Positions 58,200 to 64,000 of a stretch of DNA of 64,000 nt are shown here, piece after piece (positions within the stretch are counted from its first letter, which is position 1; the number at the start of each line of letters is the position of its first letter). The stretch lies in NCBI RefSeq assembly GCF_011745365.1, contig NW_024468916.1, positions 62,001 through 126,000 of the forward strand, in the 5' to 3' direction. The position numbers and the translations under genes were made by a program. The DNA is from Cryphonectria parasitica EP155. Lineage: Eukaryota > Ascomycota > Sordariomycetes > Diaporthales > Cryphonectriaceae. The notes under the pieces are model-generated. The model did not search any database, was not told where the DNA came from, and saw nothing but the letters and a program-made list of their open reading frames with translations.

Positions 58200-61100
58200 A
58201 TGGATTCACTGTCCGCTGTTATCGGTCCTGCTGCCGTGGTCTTGCAATTTATCAAACACGCTGGCAAGGCTTGCCGATTCGTCAACGCTTTCTGCGAGAA
58301 TAACTATGACGACTTTTATGAAGGCGTCTTCCACGAGCTGACAAGGCATTTCCTCACATTCTCACACCATTTCAAAACCCAACAACAAGCCGCTAGGTTC
58401 AACACACGCTCTTCTCTGAGCCAAGAGGTAGGTCGGATGCGAATGTGGGGGTGCAATGATTAAGTACAGAGGACCATTTTTCTGACTCTATTTGATTCAG
58501 GCGCAGCTGGATCGGTTGATTGCAAAATGTCAAGCCGACTCCACATATCTGAGGGATACTCTATATCAGATCGCCATAGATGAAGAGATCAAAGACCGCA
58601 ACGCCTACCTTGATGAGCGAGCTCAGAAGGTCAAGAAATTCTGGAATCAGCCCGAGATCGACCGCCTGCTCGCTAAGCTCGATGACTATGAGAAGCAGCT
58701 AGTGAAAGGCACCCTGGCCTGCCTCTCGACCCGTCTGAGCGCCGTCGACCTCGAGAATAGCATCACAATCGGGAGTGGCTATCGTACTCATGGCAAGATT
58801 ATGGAAATTTTGGCTGTTGTCGCCAACGTTTTGGATCCTTCAACCAAGCGCGCAAACGACCAGGGTTGGCAGCAAGGGACTAAACTCCCAGTCAACAGTA
58901 ATAGTGTTGCCACGTCTAATCTACACCATCAATCCGAGATGGCACTGGCCGCCGTCGTGACGTTCCAGAGCGGGGAAACGAAGTTCTTAACGATGGCGGG
59001 TATTCATAGCAATGCCCGCCATCCCTCCAGCGAACAGCAGATCATCATGACTCTGCGAGATACGGATCATATCGTTGTAATGGACGATTTCAGATCTGTT
59101 CAAGATCTGGTGCTCGACAGTCTGTATTTTCGTCAGTGTCATGAGCGTCTCAACACGGTAAGGGTTGCCCACCACGAGACTTATGAGTGGGTTTTCTGTC
59201 CCCCCGAAGCCGACAAGCCTTGGGCACCATTCGTCGAGTGGCTCGAACGCGGCAACGGCTGCTATTATATAAGTGGCAAGCCCGGTTCCGGGAAGTCTAC
59301 GTTGATGAAGTTCGTGGTCTCGCACCAGCGCACCAGCGCTGCACTCGAGAGTTGGGCAGGCGGAACCCCCATTAGAGCCTCGTTCTTCTTTTGGAACCTG
59401 GGTTCGCCCCTGCAGAAGTCTTCGGACGGCTTGCTCCGCGGACTTCTTAATGATTTGCTCACGCAGCTGCGGAGCCTAATATCCGTCGTCATGCCAGATC
59501 TCTGGCAAAGGGCTGCCGTGGCCGGTGCCAGTCTCGACAAGTTCTCTTTGGACGAGCTAAAAAGATGGATTCGGAAGCTCCTGTCCCAAGACACTACATC
59601 GCTAAAATTCTTCATCGTCATCGATGGCATTGATGAATTTGAGGGTGATCATGACGAACTAGTGGAGCTGATCCGTGACGTTGTCAAGAATAAGAATGTC
59701 AAGGTCCTCCTCTCTAGTCGGCCTACCACTTTTTCTGAAGAGTCATTCAGGGACTGCCCGGTTCTGCGCTTGCATGATCTCACCAGGGGGGACATACAGA
59801 AGTATGCAGGAGATTACTTGTCTGGAAAACTGAGGCAACGGCACGGAGCTCAATGGGCAGCCCTGATTGACGAAATTACAGACAGGTCGCACGGCGTCTT
59901 TCTTTGGGTCGTACTGGTCGTTCGATCACTGAGAGAAGGGCTTATCGATGGTGATTCCATCAAGGAAATGGGTCAGCGACTGGATGAGTTGCCAAGGGAC
60001 CTTAAAGCGCTATATGACCACATGATCCGAAACCTTTCGCCCAGATACCAGCAGCAAGCGTCCGAGATGTTCCAGCTCCTGCTCAAGGCTCAACAAGTAC
60101 AGTCTTCTGCCGGGTACCCTCTGTTAATTCAGCTCTCATTCTGCGACGATGATCCAGAGGACGTCTTGTCTTTGCCGATAGGGCCCCTCGACATCAGTCA
60201 CTATAACGACAAATGCGAACAATTTGGCAACCGCATCCGCAGCCGGAGTCGTGGGCTTATCGAAAGCCGCGAGTGGCAAACGAACCGCATCAGTGGCATC
60301 AACCAGGACGTCATCTCCTTCCTTTGTGTAGACTTCATCCACCGCACCGTGGTTGAGTTTCTCCGCTTGCCTGAGGTCTGGAACGAGCTGATCAGCCTCA
60401 CATCCACTGGGGGAGAGAAGTACGAACCTAGTCTCCAGTTATTCCGCTCCTGCGTCCTCATGTGCAAAACGCTTCCGACACCGAGAGGAATTGACACGGA
60501 AATAAGCATCCTTTGGCACATGATGGACCGAGGACTCGTCTACGCTTCCTTGGCAGAAGATTCTGGGAATCCGGTTCCGCCTGAGCACCTTAGACAACTC
60601 GATACTGTGCTCAAGAGGCACTGGGTAGACATCATGAAATGTTTCTCACGGAACGGATCTTGCGACATGCAGGGCCACTGGGTGAGAGGCTATACGATCG
60701 ATCCGCAGAGACAGCATATCCTCAATCCGGACAATTTCGCTTCGGTAGCCTTGTTCCACGGACTTGAGCACTATCTTATCAGCGAACTTGCTGATTCTCA
60801 CAGCGTTGCCTCGATGGATACTACACGACTCCTCGTCGACGCCTTGCAATACGTCGGCGCTCCACCATGGAACACGCAAGCTATCGAGTTCAACGGGAGT
60901 CTTACAAACGAAGCAGCTATGTTCCAGGATCGGGAAGTTGTGTTACGGCCGCGGTGGCTGAACATAGCCATCCGGCTGGTCCAAGCAGAAGGCACAGATC
61001 CCAACAAACCAGTCACAGGCAACACCAGTGCATGGAGTCTAATGCTCTCGTACGTAATGGCGGCGTCAGGGACACAGCGTGCTAAGCAGAGCTTTCATCG

Positions 61101-61359
61101 AGACCTGGGGCCTCAGGGATTCGCCAACCTTTTCTCAAAACTCCTGGCTGAGTTCATCAAGCAGGGCGCGGATCTATACCTCTGTACAGCGGCTGGGGTG
61201 GAGCCAGCATGGAAGCTCATCGAGCAGCTATTCTCGGAGGAAGCTACTAGTTCTTCACAATGTCTGGACCCATGGGCCCATCAACCAGTGGTGCCAAAAG
61301 AAACTCAAGTCGCGAGGATGCGAGATTATTTCAAGTCTCTTGTGGCGGAAAGAAAGTAA
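58200..61359 (+). CDS. NACHT-domain STAND (NLR-like) protein
   Basis: Two exons, 58200-58427 and 58501-61359, in phase, about 1028 residues. Residues 1 to about 190 are a helical fungal STAND N-terminal domain (MDSLSAVIGPAAVVLQFIKH, then coiled segments). The NACHT module follows: YEWVFCPPE, Walker A GKPGSGKS at about 335-342, Walker B with FFIVIDGIDEF ending at about 456, and a sensor-like VLLSSRP. After it come HGVFLWVVLVVRSLREGL and VDFIHRTVVEFL, typical of the helical region behind fungal NACHT domains. The C-terminal 400 residues show no ankyrin, WD40 or TPR repeat; the protein ends VARMRDYFKSLVAERK. STAND proteins are ATP-driven oligomerising switches in fungal self/non-self recognition and immunity. 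Intact reading frame. The partner, ligand and output are unknown. Confidence 0.9.
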
Positions 61360-61657
61360 AAGTACAGAGTTGTCAAGAACCCCAATACTCAATAAATTCA
61401 GTCAAACTGATACTAGTTACCAGAGGTTTGTGTTGATCTTTCAATATTGCATTTCGGGATACCTTCCTCATGGTGCACTGGATGAATAAGCCCGATGATG
61501 CGCGCAGATTGCGGCAGAGTAAGGAAGACTAGAGTCAGATCCGATCAATGTACATAAGTCCTACTATAAGAAATGATTTTATTTATGCTTTCCTCTCCGT
61601 CATTGCCAGAATATAGTCTTGTACCTGAAGTGAGAGGGCATCAAATGCAAGGCTGTC

Positions 61658-63599
61658 CTACTTCACATTCTTTACTACCACCTTCACATGATCGGCGTTT
61701 CTACATGTTCCGTAATCTCTCCACTTCATGGTCTCCGTATCGGTATTGTATAGTTCCATGTCCATCAAGCCGAAGAAATTGGAAAGACACGTGTAGAGTT
61801 CAAGATATGCAATACTGAAAATGATCTGTTCAGCCTTGAGGTTGAAACAGGGGAGTTATTCGGGAGACTCACTTGAACCCTATACATGACCGCGGACCTT
61901 TTGAGAATGGAACATGCCATTTTTCCAGAGCACCTGCTTCAGGTCCCAGCCATCTCTCGGGGATGAAACTTCTGGGGTCTTTATAAATCTCGGCGTTGTA
62001 GTGGATCAACCGTGGGCATACAGAAACGATCGACTGCAACACTTAGTCAACAAGGAAAGGAAGGAGAGCAGAAAAAAAGTCTTTTTCTTCCGAATGGAGG
62101 CGACAAACCTTAGGTGGGATAAATGTGCCGCCCACGTAGGCGCCACCTTTGGGGACGACTCGAGGCAGGTTTCCGGGGATGGGAGTGGACACTCTGAGAG
62201 ATTCCTTGATCACGGCTGTCTGCATAAAGAATTAGCTCATCAAACCTGCAAATTGAAGACGAGTTTGGCAATACTTACTAGATAAGGCAGGTTCCGGACG
62301 TTCTGGAATTCCAGCATTCCCTTGGTATTTCTCGGCACGGTATCAAGTTCTTCACGAAGCCTCTTGAGCTTATCTGCGTGAGTCAAAAGGTAATATGTAG
62401 AACAGCTCAAAGCATAGCTAGTTGTGTCTGTGCCGGCAAAGCAGAAGATGAAAGCTTCATCAACCAAACTCTCATGGGTAGGAACTTTGTATCCCTTAGC
62501 CACGTTCGGCCGTAGCAGGAGGTCGAAAATGGTATGCCGACCATCTTCAGCGCAGTAGACTCCTAATTCGTGTCGATCAGCCACTTCCTGAATCCAGTTG
62601 TCACAATCCTAAGGAGGCATGTTAGAGACTTGCCATCTTCTCAGAGCCCACCAGGAAGACTCACAAGTCGAAATTGAACATAACCTTTGGCAACAATGTT
62701 TGCCCAACTCAGGGGCAATTTCAAGGCAATGCGATTGAGGACAGGCAAGTGCTTCATAGTTTGGACCCTGTCGGAGAAGGTGTCCATACTCTCCAGGAAG
62801 GGCGGCGTCGCGTCGTCGGACTCGATCAGGTTCATGCTCTTGTTGAAGAGAACTCGAGTAATTGTATCGACCTTGACAATTGATGTCAGCGTGCTATTTG
62901 AACTGCATGGAGACATGGCATAGTACCGTGACGCAGCGGTAGGCCTGTTGAATATCCCAAGGTGTACCCTTCTGCAAAGACTCCTGGGCTCTCCGTAGAC
63001 CCTTTTCGACAATCTCAGAGACAAATGGCGCCAATTTCTCAATTTTCTGTTTAGCAAAAATACTTTTGATAATGTCATATCGTTCCTTATGTTCTGCAGG
63101 ATTGGTAAACATGAGTAACGAGTGCTTCACACCAAAAGTCTCGTAGAACCCAGGATCCTTGAGATATTTTGTTCCATTTCCGTATACTCTTGAAGTGTAG
63201 ATTAGCCTTGAAAATGCATCTGGATTAGTGGGAGAAACAACACTTACTCTTGATAGTACGTCATGTCCTTGACATGGACGTGATTCGGTGCAATTCTCAC
63301 AACAGGACCTTCCGTGGGGATTAGACTGGTGATCAAATTCCGGATAGATGGATCGCTCGCCACATACCATACTTCTCATGAAGCTTTGGATATTCTTTGA
63401 CATAGTTGCCATCAAGAATGACATCTTGGTAGAACTCGTACCAACCCGTGATGGCAGCCAGACGAGGACCAGGAACTTGGCAGAGTCGATGAAACCATAA
63501 TCTCCAGGCAATTCCAGCAAGCACATAGACGGCCAGGAAAATGCCAACTTGGACCACAAAGGCCATGAAGTCGTACCTAGGGGTCAGTATCATGATCAT
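61658..63599 (-). CDS. Cytochrome P450, intact
   Basis: Multi-exon minus-strand gene. The ATG at 63599 (or 63566, MAFVVQVGIFL) precedes a membrane anchor and CQVPGPRLAAITGWYEFYQD. Joined exons give VVRIAPNHVHVKDMTYYQE, GVKHSLLMFTNPAEHKERYD, the I-helix FCFAGTDTTSYALSCSTYYL, K-helix AVIKESLRVSTPIPGN with the normal ExxR, FIPERWLGPEAGALEKWHVP and the heme loop FSKGPRSCIGF with the ligand Cys. It ends VVVKNVK at the TAG (61658-61660). The sequence resembles the large fungal group that includes trichodiene-oxygenase-like P450s; substrate unknown. It has no defect, unlike the two P450 sequences at 49.7-52.6 kb, and it lies convergent to the NLR-like gene. Confidence 0.88.
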
Positions 63600-64000
63600 A
63601 ATCTGATCTCAGGATGTAATGTATGCGCACGTATGTGTTTGTGAATGTGTGGGCTTAGAAGCTGGTGTATGCCAGATCTTGGAAAACTTCGACCGTCAAG
63701 ACCAAGTGTCTTCAACGTCTCTGCATGTAACATCGCACCTGAGCATGACTACTATGTAGAACCCTTGCTCAGCTGAACTGTGGGACATGACTCATCTGCG
63801 ATAGCCACTCTACTTTCCTGCTTATGATGATCACGGAACTCTGGAAGAAATTATATCCAAAAGTCCTCTACTTTCTACTATCAAAGCCGCTATTGCAATC
63901 CTTCTGCAGACTAACTGCATGCCACGCATAGTGCTTGCAATTGATTCCTCATGCGTACCTATCACAATTGACGAGGCTGACAACATTCTCAGGTTGAGAG
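63600..64000. other. Upstream region of the terminal P450
   Basis: 401 bp to the window end, presumably the P450 promoter. Includes an alternating GTGTATG/GTATGTG-type stretch near 63625. No ORF or site recognised. Confidence 0.4.

Noticed and set aside
1..64000. tRNA, rRNA and CRISPR arrays
   Set aside because: No cloverleaf-like sequences with box A/B motifs, no rRNA core sequence and no regularly spaced short repeats were seen on reading both strands.

Overview
This window looks like a filamentous ascomycete chromosome. Genes have short introns (about 50-115 bp, GT-AG plus two GC-AG), and the recognisable families are fungal: fungal-type rhodopsin-domain protein, NACHT STAND protein, isocyanide synthase-dioxygenase, GMC oxidoreductase and wax-synthase-type acyltransferase. 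The transposon block carries the C-to-T / G-to-A damage typical of repeat-induced point mutation (RIP). There are no bacterial-style operons, CRISPR arrays or rRNA genes.

Layout. Positions 1-21.5 kb are an AT-rich, RIP-scarred, nested transposon block. A complete Gypsy chromovirus (3401-10852, 463-bp LTRs, perfect 5-bp target duplication GCTAG) sits inside the RNase H region of an older Gypsy element (left half before 3400, right half from 10858). Fragments of related elements lie on the minus strand at 17.4-18.6 and 20.3-21.5 kb. The last LTR abuts the middle of a pogo/Fot1-type transposase (21.5-22.2 kb). From about 22.2 kb base composition becomes normal and genes begin.

22.3-54.5 kb resembles a decaying secondary-metabolite region. 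It holds a broken alpha/beta hydrolase, a DUR3-type urea/polyamine symporter, an MFS transporter, a PHBH-type FAD monooxygenase, an intact isocyanide synthase fused to a TauD-type dioxygenase, and the eroded ER-KR tail of a highly reducing polyketide synthase. After these come an intact GMC oxidoreductase, a rhodopsin-domain membrane protein, an O-methyltransferase, a frameshifted P450, a second P450 relic and a wax-synthase-type O-acyltransferase. Two 160-bp MITEs (23.4 and 40.5 kb) and two copies of the hydrolase relic (22.4 and 55.0 kb) punctuate or flank it. The isocyanide synthase, FAD monooxygenase and MFS gene may form one working unit. The GMC/OMT/P450/acyltransferase group may be tailoring genes left behind by the dead PKS. 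Both are inferences.

55.8-63.6 kb holds the most unusual gene: a six-exon minus-strand gene (55832-57568) whose exons join in frame to give about 458 residues, an N-terminal cullin-1 fragment fused to a complete SKP1. In SCF ubiquitin ligases these are two separate proteins that bind each other. The fusion lacks the cullin C-terminal RBX1/NEDD8 module. It is divergent to an intact NACHT NLR-like gene (58200-61359) across a 631-bp shared intergenic region. An intact P450 (61658-63599, minus) closes the window.

All assignments come from reading translated sequence and splice phase by eye; no database search was possible.
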